DNA of 7,573 nt from Candidatus Zophobacter franzmannii (GCA_030765245.1 JAVCCX010000441.1:1-7573), one strand, 5' to 3'; numbered from the stretch's first letter, positions 1 through 5,490 are shown. The notes: generated from the letters alone by a model not told the origin. Numbers and translations: made by a program.

Positions 1-807
1 AATTGTGAAGTTATCTTTGTTTTTATCTATTTGTTTTAATGCGGCGTCTTTGAAATCTATATATTTTGGATATTCCAAAATCAGTGAGATGCTATAATTG
101 GTTAATTTCCCACACAACCAAAATACCGAGTCCATTTCAGCATATGTTAGATTTCCATTACCAGTCTGTTCTTGCATCTTATCTAATGTATATTTCATCT
201 TTTCAAAAAACTGTGGATCAATTGACTTAGTATGCTTTGTGATTTTACATTTATTTCTAATCTGGTTCTTATTTGAACACTGCAACTCAAATTTGTCTAT
301 AAACTTTGGTTGCATGAGTAAAACAAGGGAATCATAAATTGGGAAATTATCATTCGTTACATAATAGGCATATTTTGTTATTAAAGAGATTGCATTTAAC
401 TTTTTACCATTTTTTTGATAACCATATCCTGAATTATCACTATCGTCAGTATCAGGAAACAGTAGCTGATATACTTCATCGTCCTCATTAGATGGGTTCT
501 CCAAAAAAGCTTCAAACCTATCTGAAAGAACTTTTTTCTTTACTACATTTTCTTTCCCAAATAATTTAAAAATTCCTTTAGCAATTTCATATTCTCCAAA
601 AGCCCTTCTATTCATATTTGTAGAATACATTCTATCAAGTGCAATTCGTTGGTTTAAAACTTCTTCAAAAGTATATTCACCTTTCCCGAAGAGTTTCTTG
701 AGTATCTTTCTATTATGACTGTAGCCAGTCTCTTTTCCAAGTATACTCTTACTGAGTTCAAAGATTTTTTCTAAATCTGATATTGGTAGGGTGTTTTCTT
801 TACTCAT
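1..807 (-). CDS. Uncharacterised protein, C-terminus beyond left edge
   Basis: An uninterrupted minus-strand frame runs from an ATG at 807 to the window edge: 269 codons, no stop, so the gene is partial at its 3' end. The start is well supported, since AAAGGAG (minus strand, 815-821) lies 7 bases upstream. The product appears soluble, with no signal peptide or membrane segment. Visible landmarks are YSTNM (residues 61-65) followed by a helical stretch ending near 84, an acidic linker (about 107-127), a segment with T-K-Y (144-146) and FPIYDS (155-160), and E-M-D followed by W-L-C-G-K (224-234). From memory, this order of motifs resembles a group of bacterial hypothetical proteins, some described as having an OGG (8-oxoguanine glycosylase) fold. 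That link is tentative and no catalytic residue can be assigned. The gene is divergent from the transporter operon and stands alone within the window. Confidence 0.85.
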   Translation of the reverse strand, partial: MSKENTLPISDLEKIFELSKSILGKETGYSHNRKILKKLFGKGEYTFEEVLNQRIALDRMYSTNMNRRAFGEYEIAKGIFKLFGKENVVKKKVLSDRFEAFLENPSNEDDEVYQLLFPDTDDSDNSGYGYQKNGKKLNAISLITKYAYYVTNDNFPIYDSLVLLMQPKFIDKFELQCSNKNQIRNKCKITKHTKSIDPQFFEKMKYTLDKMQEQTGNGNLTYAEMDSVFWLCGKLTNYSISLILEYPKYIDFKDAALKQIDKNKDNFTI

Positions 808-833
808 TGCAATGCTCCTTTAGAATTTTACCC

Positions 834-862
834 ATAATATGTGAAGCATAAGAATTATGCAA
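834..862 (-). promoter_or_regulatory. Candidate sigma-70-type promoter of the left-edge gene
   Basis: On the minus strand TTGCAT (857-862) and TATTAT (834-839) are separated by exactly 17 bases. The -10 box matches the consensus at 5 of 6 positions and the -35 box at its TTG. Transcription would start near 827, giving a leader of about 20 bases that contains the AAAGGAG ribosome site. A 6-3-6 dyad, GCATAA-GAA-TTATGC (846-860), covers part of the spacer and the -35 box, where a repressor could act. The TTATGCA arm recurs at 871-877. Confidence 0.45.
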
Positions 863-1130
863 GTAAAAAGTTATGCAGAATAAGAATATATCAACAAATT
901 GAAATTGGATTAAGGTTTGAAATCACTACGCTCTGTCCAAACATGAGAGAGCTATTTTCGACATCTCCATCTGAACAGCCTTGCGGAGTGAACCTGCCCA
1001 GTAGTTTTAAAATCAGATGAACTTTCGAGTTTAGTTCTCGTTGTAACCAGATTCTCCTCATGTCATTAATATTTCTTCTTTCTTACCCTATTAGGGCTCT
1101 ATTACAATACTTAAAACAAGATTAGTAGAG

Positions 1131-1155
1131 AGTTATACACAAATTGTGTATAACT
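1131..1155. promoter_or_regulatory. Perfect 12-1-12 dyad made of two convergent DnaA-box-like sites
   Basis: AGTTATACACAA (1131-1142), a single A, then TTGTGTATAACT (1144-1155) form a perfect inverted repeat. Each arm contains TTATACACA (plus strand 1133-1141, minus strand 1145-1153), which fits the DnaA-box consensus TTATNCACA and, from memory, equals box R2 of E. coli oriC. The two boxes face each other 3 bases apart. The dyad is equally what a dimeric repressor operator would look like. It lies about 100 bases upstream of the small ORF that precedes the transporter gene. The dyad is certain; its function is inferred. Confidence 0.6.
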
Positions 1156-1165
1156 TAGTGGTTTC

Positions 1166-1213
1166 ATTAAGGGTCAATTAAGTGTCAATTAAGTGTCTAT
1201 TAAGGGTCAATTA
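1166..1213. repeat. Four tandem 11-bp repeats, ATTAAGKGTCW
   Basis: Four consecutive 11-bp units are seen: ATTAAGGGTCA (1166-1176), ATTAAGTGTCA (1177-1187), ATTAAGTGTCT (1188-1198) and ATTAAGGGTCA (1199-1209), then a partial fifth, ATTA (1210-1213). The first and fourth units are identical and the middle ones differ at one or two bases. An 11-bp period places each unit on nearly the same face of the helix, as in binding arrays of OmpR/PhoB-type response regulators, whose Pho-box half-sites carry TGTCA at this spacing. Iterons of a replication origin are another reading. The repeats lie 44 bases upstream of the small ORF at 1253. Confidence 0.7.
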
Positions 1214-1252
1214 GGTATTGCAATAGAGCGTAGATGGAGCAGAAAGGGAAAT

Positions 1253-1357
1253 ATGAAGAGAATTTTGAGTGATAATGCCCCCTATTATACTTCAACAAAG
1301 ACTTGTTTTAGTTTAAATATTGACATAGAATATACCTCACAATCATCTGATTTCTAA
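1253..1357 (+). CDS. 34-residue leader-type small ORF overlapping the transporter start
   Basis: ATG at 1253 opens a 34-codon frame that ends at TAA 1355-1357; the last A of the stop is the first base of the transporter's ATG (TAATG at 1355-1359). A purine-rich AAAGGG (1243-1248) lies 4 bases upstream, a short but usable ribosome-site spacing. The transporter ATG has no ribosome site of its own, so translation could be coupled through this ORF. The peptide starts MKRILSDNAPYY and is Ser/Thr/Tyr-rich and polar, with no membrane segment, so it does not look like a transporter subunit. Leader peptides of this size control some resistance and efflux genes by ribosome stalling; whether this one does is a guess. 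A chance ORF is possible. Confidence 0.45.
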   Translation: MKRILSDNAPYYTSTKTCFSLNIDIEYTSQSSDF

Positions 1358-2607
1358 TGAAGAAATTAAACCTAAACCCCATTGAGAAAAAGACATTTTA
1401 CCTCCTCCTTCTTGGAACCTTCTTTGCAGGTTTCATAATGAGTGTTGGTAATACTCAGGACATCATTGCTAAAAAAGCATTGAATGCTGAGACATGGCAA
1501 TTAGCAGTTCTGACGATGATCTGGCCTGTTTCTAATCTCTTCTCTATCTGGTGGGGCAAGTTAATTGAACGAGCTGACAGTCTGCGTAAATTCTTCATCT
1601 TTGCAGCCTTTTTTGGAAGATTAACCCTTCTCTTTATCTTCTACATTAACAATGTGAATCAATTTATCCTGATTCTTTTCCTAATGCACTCTGCAAATTC
1701 TATCATCATACCAGCTACGAATAAGATATATCAATCCAACATCCGAAAAGAGATTCGAGGTCAGATATTTGGTATCACCATGAGCTTACGAACACTAACA
1801 CTTTTAGTGCTTTCATATTTCATTGGTCGTTTACTTGATTGGAATGAGAATCTGTTCAGAGTTACGATTGCTGTAAGTGCTATCTGCGGGTTTATTAACT
1901 GCATGATATTGTCTTCGATTAAGATAGAGAAGAAGGATACCGGTAAACCTAAGGAAAGATACAATCTACTCACACCACTTATCAGAACTGTTGAAATCCT
2001 AAGGACAAACAAGCCATTTGCTCATTTCCAGCGGAACTTCACTTTCTACGGAATGGGTTTCATCATGATGCAACCTGCGCTTCCAATTTATCTTGTGGAT
2101 AAATTACAACTTTCTTATACTCATAATTTTGTGGGTAAGATTATCTTAGCGAATATTGGCTTACTACTTCTCTCCCCTCTTCTTGGGAAGAAACATGACT
2201 CTTTTCACCCTTTCAAATTCACTTCAATGGCATTCGGTGGTCTGATAGTTTTACCGGTCAGTATTTTAATCTCAAGTCTCTTTGGTCCTTCAACAACTGC
2301 AGTAGCCATTGTCTTTGTAGGCTTCTTCCTCTTTAGTATCGCTATGGCAGGGATAAATATGGCTTGGAATATGAGCTCCATCCACTTTGCCGGCAACGAT
2401 GATAGCTCAATGTATCAGAGTGTTCATGTTACAATTACTGCACTCCGTGGGGTACTTGCACCTCTCTTAAGCCTTTTCTTGATTAACACATTTGGGGTAA
2501 TGACCGTGTTTGCGGTTGCAATCGGGTTCCTTGCTCTTGCTAGTATCTTTAGTTACCTCGACTATCGAGCTGTCCAAGCAGGAAAACTCGTAGTTCGCTC
2601 AAAGTAG
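1357..2607 (+). CDS. Major facilitator superfamily (MFS) transporter
   Basis: This 416-residue protein is built almost wholly of hydrophobic segments, about twelve, separated by short charged loops, and its length is typical of MFS carriers. After the second helix, GKLIERADSLRK (residues 68-79) is a recognisable form of MFS motif A (G-x-L-x-D-R-x-x-R-K), with Glu at the usual Asp position. A charged loop near residues 188-202 separates the N- and C-terminal halves. The protein should be a proton-coupled or facilitated carrier in the inner membrane. The substrate cannot be read from the sequence; drug or metabolite efflux is possible. The ATG at 1357 is preferred because it overlaps the stop of the upstream small ORF, although no ribosome site precedes it. 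The P-loop protein gene follows 15 bases after its stop, so the two are probably co-transcribed. Confidence 0.88.
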   Translation: MKKLNLNPIEKKTFYLLLLGTFFAGFIMSVGNTQDIIAKKALNAETWQLAVLTMIWPVSNLFSIWWGKLIERADSLRKFFIFAAFFGRLTLLFIFYINNVNQFILILFLMHSANSIIIPATNKIYQSNIRKEIRGQIFGITMSLRTLTLLVLSYFIGRLLDWNENLFRVTIAVSAICGFINCMILSSIKIEKKDTGKPKERYNLLTPLIRTVEILRTNKPFAHFQRNFTFYGMGFIMMQPALPIYLVDKLQLSYTHNFVGKIILANIGLLLLSPLLGKKHDSFHPFKFTSMAFGGLIVLPVSILISSLFGPSTTAVAIVFVGFFLFSIAMAGINMAWNMSSIHFAGNDDSSMYQSVHVTITALRGVLAPLLSLFLINTFGVMTVFAVAIGFLALASIFSYLDYRAVQAGKLVVRSK

Positions 2608-2622
2608 TTACCAGATATAAGC

Positions 2623-3135
2623 ATGAAGATTTGGATAAGAGGAGTCAGTTGTTCCGGTAAATCCACTCTTGCAAAAAAGCTCTCCAAAGAACTCAATCTT
2701 CCTCACATAGAACTAGACCAGCTTTATTGGTTACCTGAGTGGAATAATCGTGAGAAGGAAGAGTTTCTTGAATTAGTATCAAGTAAATTGAATCAGAAAG
2801 TCTGGGTTATGGATGGGAATTACAGGTTAGTAGCTAACTCACTAAACCCTCAAACTGATTATGTCCTCTGGCTAAACTACCCATTTTTTAAGGTCATGTT
2901 CAGATGTGTTGGAAGGACATTTAGTAGAGTTGTGAGGAAAACTTCTGTGTGTAATGGTAATAGAGAGAATTTTAGGCAACAATTCACCTTAGAAGGTAGC
3001 ATATTTGTCTGGGTTCTTAGGACTTATAGACTTAGAAGAAAGCAATTAGCTGATTTGAAGAAAACATCTACTAAAGTTGTTGAGATAAACCACGAACGAG
3101 ATATTGAAAGGTTTATCCGAGAAGTGAGACTTTGA
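2623..3135 (+). CDS. Small P-loop NTPase, adenylate-kinase-like / FlaR-related
   Basis: This 170-residue protein begins with a beta strand and a Walker A loop, GVSCSGKS (residues 7-14, Lys13). It continues with the features of small FlaR/adenylate-kinase-like nucleoside kinases: IELDQLYW (29-36, Asp32) with Trp40 after it, MDGNYR (63-68), Asp79 in the strand before LWLNYP (82-87), a run of arginines (94, 98, 102) and W-V-L-R (130-133) with the basic RLRRK. The length fits the family. Proteins of this type are often annotated as topology modulation proteins, but their phosphate acceptor is generally unknown. The product is cytoplasmic. It follows the transporter by 15 bases and has no strong ribosome site. 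Co-transcription hints that it may modify or sense something the transporter moves; this is inference only. Confidence 0.8.
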   Translation: MKIWIRGVSCSGKSTLAKKLSKELNLPHIELDQLYWLPEWNNREKEEFLELVSSKLNQKVWVMDGNYRLVANSLNPQTDYVLWLNYPFFKVMFRCVGRTFSRVVRKTSVCNGNRENFRQQFTLEGSIFVWVLRTYRLRRKQLADLKKTSTKVVEINHERDIERFIREVRL

Positions 3136-3190
3136 GAACTATTTTGCAGCTCTGATACCATCTGGAGAAAAGAATACAAGCACAGCTTGC

Positions 3191-3214
3191 ACTGCAACTC
3201 AGGAGAGTTGCAGT
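3191..3214. repeat. 10-bp perfect hairpin in the convergent gap
   Basis: ACTGCAACTC (3191-3200), a 4-base AGGA loop and GAGTTGCAGT (3205-3214) make a perfect stem. It lies 55 bases beyond the P-loop gene and downstream of exbD, so it could stop transcripts from either side. No T-run follows the stem on either strand, which argues against a classical intrinsic terminator. The 7-mer CACAGCT flanks it at 3181-3187 and 3223-3229, which could be chance or the trace of a small insertion. Confidence 0.55.
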
Positions 3215-3253
3215 ACAAAACTCACAGCTCTCGTTTATCAGTTCACTTATTTC

Positions 3254-3280
3254 TTTTCCGTGTATTCCGTGCCTTCCGTG
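3254..3280. repeat. Three tandem 9-bp CCGTG repeats, first cluster
   Basis: TTTTCCGTG, TATTCCGTG and CCTTCCGTG follow one another without a gap and are followed by GGTTAA. The unit is NNTTCCGTG. A second three-unit cluster with the same GGTT tail starts 67 bases later. Similar runs of CCGTG nonamers occur in gaps of many environmental bacterial genomes (from memory); their function is unknown. Confidence 0.65.
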
Positions 3281-3320
3281 GTTAATCTCTTTCTTGAACT
3301 AAATTGTATCTTTCTTCTCT

Positions 3321-3347
3321 CATTCCGTGCTTTCAGTGTTTTCCGTG
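3321..3347. repeat. Three tandem 9-bp CCGTG repeats, second cluster
   Basis: CATTCCGTG, CTTTCAGTG and TTTTCCGTG are contiguous; the middle unit has one change (C to A). The cluster is followed by GGTTGA, matching the GGTTAA after the first cluster. It ends 14 bases before the last codon of exbD and would lie in the 3' untranslated part of that operon's mRNA. Confidence 0.65.
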
Positions 3348-3360
3348 GTTGAAGAAGTCT

Positions 3361-3762
3361 CTATTCTTGCTGTTCTGTGGCTATAATTATCTTATCAAGT
3401 CCACTCAGCTTAATCTTATCCATAACTTCGATTACTAGTCCGTAATCGGTCTCTTTATCAGCTTTAAGTGTTACTGACTTGTTTTCTAGCTCTAATCCCT
3501 TCTCTTTTAATTGATCCGGTAACTCACCCAACTCTATGAACTTTCCATTCAGGGTTAGCCTTCCATCTCGATTAATTGATACTTCCAGCTTATCAACTTT
3601 TACACCACTAAATCCCTCTGTTTTAGGTAGCTCCAATTCCATCCCGGGTTGCTCTGCAAATGTCGTAGTCAACATGAAGAAGATTAGCAGAAGCAGCACG
3701 ACATCTATTAGTGATGTGACACTGATAATAACCTGTCGTTTCTTCTTGGTTAGGAGTCGCAT
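3361..3762 (-). CDS. exbD: ExbD/TolR-family biopolymer transport protein
   Basis: This 133-residue protein has the standard ExbD/TolR layout: a short basic cytoplasmic N-terminus (TKKKRQ, residues 5-10), one membrane helix (about 15-34) and a periplasmic domain. The helix starts with S-L-I-D, and Asp20 corresponds to the single membrane aspartate (Asp25 in E. coli ExbD, Asp23 in TolR) that carries protons. The periplasmic part ends with the usual D-x-x-x-x-Y-G-x-V-I-x-x-M-D-K pattern (125-142 equivalent; here near 104-116) and the K-L-S-G-L-D-K-I segment. With the ExbB-like protein it would form the proton-driven motor that works on TonB. Its ATG lies inside the end of exbB (13-base overlap), so translation is likely coupled. 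ExbD rather than TolR is chosen because a TonB-like gene heads the operon. Confidence 0.88.
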   Translation of the reverse strand: MRLLTKKKRQVIISVTSLIDVVLLLLIFFMLTTTFAEQPGMELELPKTEGFSGVKVDKLEVSINRDGRLTLNGKFIELGELPDQLKEKGLELENKSVTLKADKETDYGLVIEVMDKIKLSGLDKIIIATEQQE

Positions 3763-4388
3763 GGTTTATTCCCATTCTGGAAACAATGGAGTTTCTGCAT
3801 TAGACCATTTGCTGACTTCTCGATATCAAGGATTATATCCTCAGATTTACTCGTGAAATAGTTATAGAATACAAGCGCAGGAATGCCTACAGTAAGACCT
3901 ACTGCTGTTGAAAGTAGTGCTTCACTGATACCACCAGATAGAGAAGAAGCTTCACCAACCCCGCGTTCAGAGATAATCTTGAAGACTTTTATCATTCCAA
4001 TAACCGTTCCTAACAATCCAAGTAGAGGAGATATCGCTGCGACTGTCTCAAGCAGTACTAGCCCTTTCTCTAAGTGTCTAATCTCTTGTCTTCCCTGGTC
4101 GGCAAATGACTCTCTGATGATGTCTAAAGGTTGGTCAGCAAGCTTTAGTCCCGACAAGATAAGATTAGCAAAGACACCGGGGTTCTGGTTACATACAGCA
4201 ATAGCTTCGGGTACATCATCGATTGATTTGATTCGCTTTATGGCAAACTCAATCTCAGGCATCAAGATGCGCTTCTTTCTTAGGACAATGAGTTTCTCAA
4301 TTATCACAGCAAGGGCAATGATAGAGCAGATGATTAGGGGATAAACTGTAATCCCACCCTGTTTGATTGTTTCTAATATTTCCTGCAT
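3750..4388 (-). CDS. exbB: MotA/TolQ/ExbB proton channel family protein
   Basis: This 212-residue protein matches the family in length and layout. A first membrane helix spans about residues 13-34 (ending near E31-K32). A long cytoplasmic region follows, with the family's segment L-x-x-G-L (77-81) and an E-x-x-x-L-E-K-G-L-x-x-L-E-T-V stretch (102-116). Two further helices (about 116-140 and 155-178) contain the hallmark motifs P-L-L-G-L-L-G-T-V-x-G-M (121-132) and A-L-L-S-T-A-V-G-L-x-V-x-I-P-A (157-171). It would form the pentameric inner-membrane channel that holds ExbD. The start is supported by GAGG 5 bases upstream on the minus strand, overlapping the TGA of the tonB-like gene. The gap to tonB is 7 bases and the overlap with exbD is 13 bases, so the three genes form one operon. 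Confidence 0.9.
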   Translation of the reverse strand: MQEILETIKQGGITVYPLIICSIIALAVIIEKLIVLRKKRILMPEIEFAIKRIKSIDDVPEAIAVCNQNPGVFANLILSGLKLADQPLDIIRESFADQGRQEIRHLEKGLVLLETVAAISPLLGLLGTVIGMIKVFKIISERGVGEASSLSGGISEALLSTAVGLTVGIPALVFYNYFTSKSEDIILDIEKSANGLMQKLHCFQNGNKPCDS

Positions 4389-4395
4389 TTATACC

Positions 4396-5190
4396 TCAAT
4401 CTTTAATATACGAAAAATACGCTGTTATCTCTAAAAACTCTTCCGGAAAGTCCTTAGGTAAATCTATGAAAGGGAATGAATAGTTTATAGCTCTCAGACT
4501 GGTCTCATCTAAAGTTCCATGTGCTGAAGAGTCCATTAACTTTATACTAAGTAGCTTACCGGTTCTATCGATTTTAAACTTAATTATATTCTGTCCTGCT
4601 CCAATCCCCATACGAGTAAAAGACATGGGTGGTCGCAGGTTATCTTGAATCTTATCCCTGAGTTTAAGCATATATGGTGCGTAATCCCAGGCATAAGTAT
4701 TCAGGGCAAAACCTCCCTGTCTATAAGCCGAACTATTCAGCTCTTCAACAGTCTCAGGTTTATTCGCTTTATTAGTTTTCGCTTTATTTCCCTGAAGCAT
4801 TTTCCAGAAAGCCATAGCAGTGTTACTCTTACTAATTTCTGATTTATCCTTAACTTCTCGCTTTTCGGGCATCGACTCTTCCATAAGTGTCTTAGAAGCA
4901 TAAGGGTTTCCTTCTTGCAAATCCTGTCTAAGCTCCTCTTGTTGGGCTAAAGAGTTCTTATCAGACACATGCTGAGCATCTAAGGGTTTCTCTACACTCT
5001 CTATGGGAGTTTCTACTATTTTAAACTCTAATTCGGGATTTTTAGGAATATTAGAAGGTGTACGATGAGAAGTGGTATCCATGAATCTCATTTGGGGTAA
5101 GAACAGTAGAATCAAGATATGTAGAAGAATCGAGAGTATTACAAACACTCCGATTCGGTCTTCCATCAGTTTCTTCTTGAGTTTTACCAT
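4396..5190 (-). CDS. tonB: TonB-like energy transducer
   Basis: This 264-residue protein has a basic N-terminus, one membrane helix (about 13-31), a long polar periplasmic linker rich in Glu, Lys and Ser (about 40-155) and a C-terminal TonB domain (about 166-262). The helix carries Ser20 and His24, the same S-x-x-x-H spacing as Ser16 and His20 of E. coli TonB, needed for coupling to ExbB-ExbD. The C-terminal part shows the usual L-R-D-K-I-x-x-N-L-R-P-P (177-188), a strand with F-K-I-D-R-T-G-K-L (205-213) and the D-E-T-S-L-R-A-I helix (228-235). The linker lacks the long Pro-Glu/Pro-Lys runs of enteric TonB; TolA is the alternative. ATG 5190 has only a weak ribosome site. The in-frame ATG at residue 9 has AAGAAG upstream and keeps the helix intact, so either may be the true start. 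Confidence 0.85.
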   Translation of the reverse strand: MVKLKKKLMEDRIGVFVILSILLHILILLFLPQMRFMDTTSHRTPSNIPKNPELEFKIVETPIESVEKPLDAQHVSDKNSLAQQEELRQDLQEGNPYASKTLMEESMPEKREVKDKSEISKSNTAMAFWKMLQGNKAKTNKANKPETVEELNSSAYRQGGFALNTYAWDYAPYMLKLRDKIQDNLRPPMSFTRMGIGAGQNIIKFKIDRTGKLLSIKLMDSSAHGTLDETSLRAINYSFPFIDLPKDFPEEFLEITAYFSYIKD

Positions 5191-5285
5191 AGTTTCTACT
5201 TATATAATACACATTCATTGATTAATTACTGCTAATAATCATGTCAATTGCAAATTTAACAATAGTATTGCAATCTTAGCATCCG

Positions 5286-5434
5286 ACCTTGCGAATGGCT
5301 AAAGCCATCGAGGTACCGCAAGGTATCTCAATGGTGAATCCTTCGCAATGGTGGGATTGAAAGGCTTTACAAATCAGTTTACCCTTCTTCTTCACCATTG
5401 CGAAGGTCTCGTTACACTCCACCATTCGCAAGGT
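5286..5434. repeat. REP-like element of nested inverted repeats
   Basis: Two perfect inverted repeats are nested. The outer arms are ACCTTGCGAATGG (5286-5298) and CCATTCGCAAGGT (5422-5434). The inner arms are CCTTCGCAATGGTG (5340-5353) and CACCATTGCGAAGG (5393-5406). The two arm types are related: CCTT-GCGA-ATGG against CCTT-CGCA-ATGG. More pieces of the same vocabulary, CCGCAAGGTA (5317-5326) and TCAATGGTG (5328-5336), and a small hairpin ATGGCT-AA-AGCCAT (5295-5308) lie inside. The structure resembles REP/BIME palindromes and could form a long cruciform or RNA hairpin. It lies between the end of the phosphofructokinase gene and the start of the tonB operon. No coding potential was seen in it. 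Confidence 0.7.
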
Positions 5435-5490
5435 AAAGGGCTAGGTGTAAATCTTGAAGCCTGCTAATTATTACTTCCTGCCCAAATGAA

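Larger units (their letters stand above)
1096..1229. repeat. 15-bp inverted repeat enclosing a 104-bp repeat-rich core
   Basis: GCTCTATTACAATAC (1096-1110) and GTATTGCAATAGAGC (1215-1229) are reverse complements at 14 of 15 positions. The one difference would be a G-U pair in RNA copied from the minus strand and an A-C mismatch in plus-strand RNA. Between the arms lie a 25-bp dyad (1131-1155) and four 11-bp direct repeats (1166-1209). A short palindrome, CCCTA-T-TAGGG (1086-1096), abuts the left arm. No target-site duplication and no ORF suggesting a transposon was seen. The element could be a small mobile repeat, a structured RNA or a compound regulatory region; the sequence alone does not decide. 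Confidence 0.6.

Noticed and set aside
98..337. A plus-strand open frame of 79 codons
   Set aside because: It lies antisense inside the left-edge gene, which has a strong ribosome site and a much longer open frame. The plus-strand frame has no ribosome site and looks like random Cys/Phe-rich sequence.
891..1061. A 56-codon minus-strand ORF in the long gap
   Set aside because: It has an ATG and a stop but no ribosome site before the ATG, and the product shows no recognisable motif or composition. It is probably a chance ORF, or at most a gene remnant.
1096..1229. A complete replication origin
   Set aside because: Only two DnaA-box-like sites occur, both within one palindrome. There is no dnaA, dnaN, rep or partition gene and no clear AT-rich unwinding region beside them. 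An origin cannot be claimed from this.
1303..1331. TTGTTT and TAGAAT spaced by 17 bases as a promoter of the transporter gene
   Set aside because: It lies inside the small ORF, and a transcript from it would have a leader of about 19 bases without a ribosome site. The -35 match is poor. It remains possible but is not supported over an upstream start.
3136..3360. A CRISPR-like array from the CCGTG repeats
   Set aside because: The units are 9 bp and contiguous without spacers, and no cas gene is present.
5219..5247. A perfect TTGACA on the minus strand as -35 box of the tonB operon
   Set aside because: At 16-18 bases spacing no acceptable -10 box exists (TAATCA at best). The TATTAT nearer the gene lacks a -35 at the right distance. 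The promoter location stays open.
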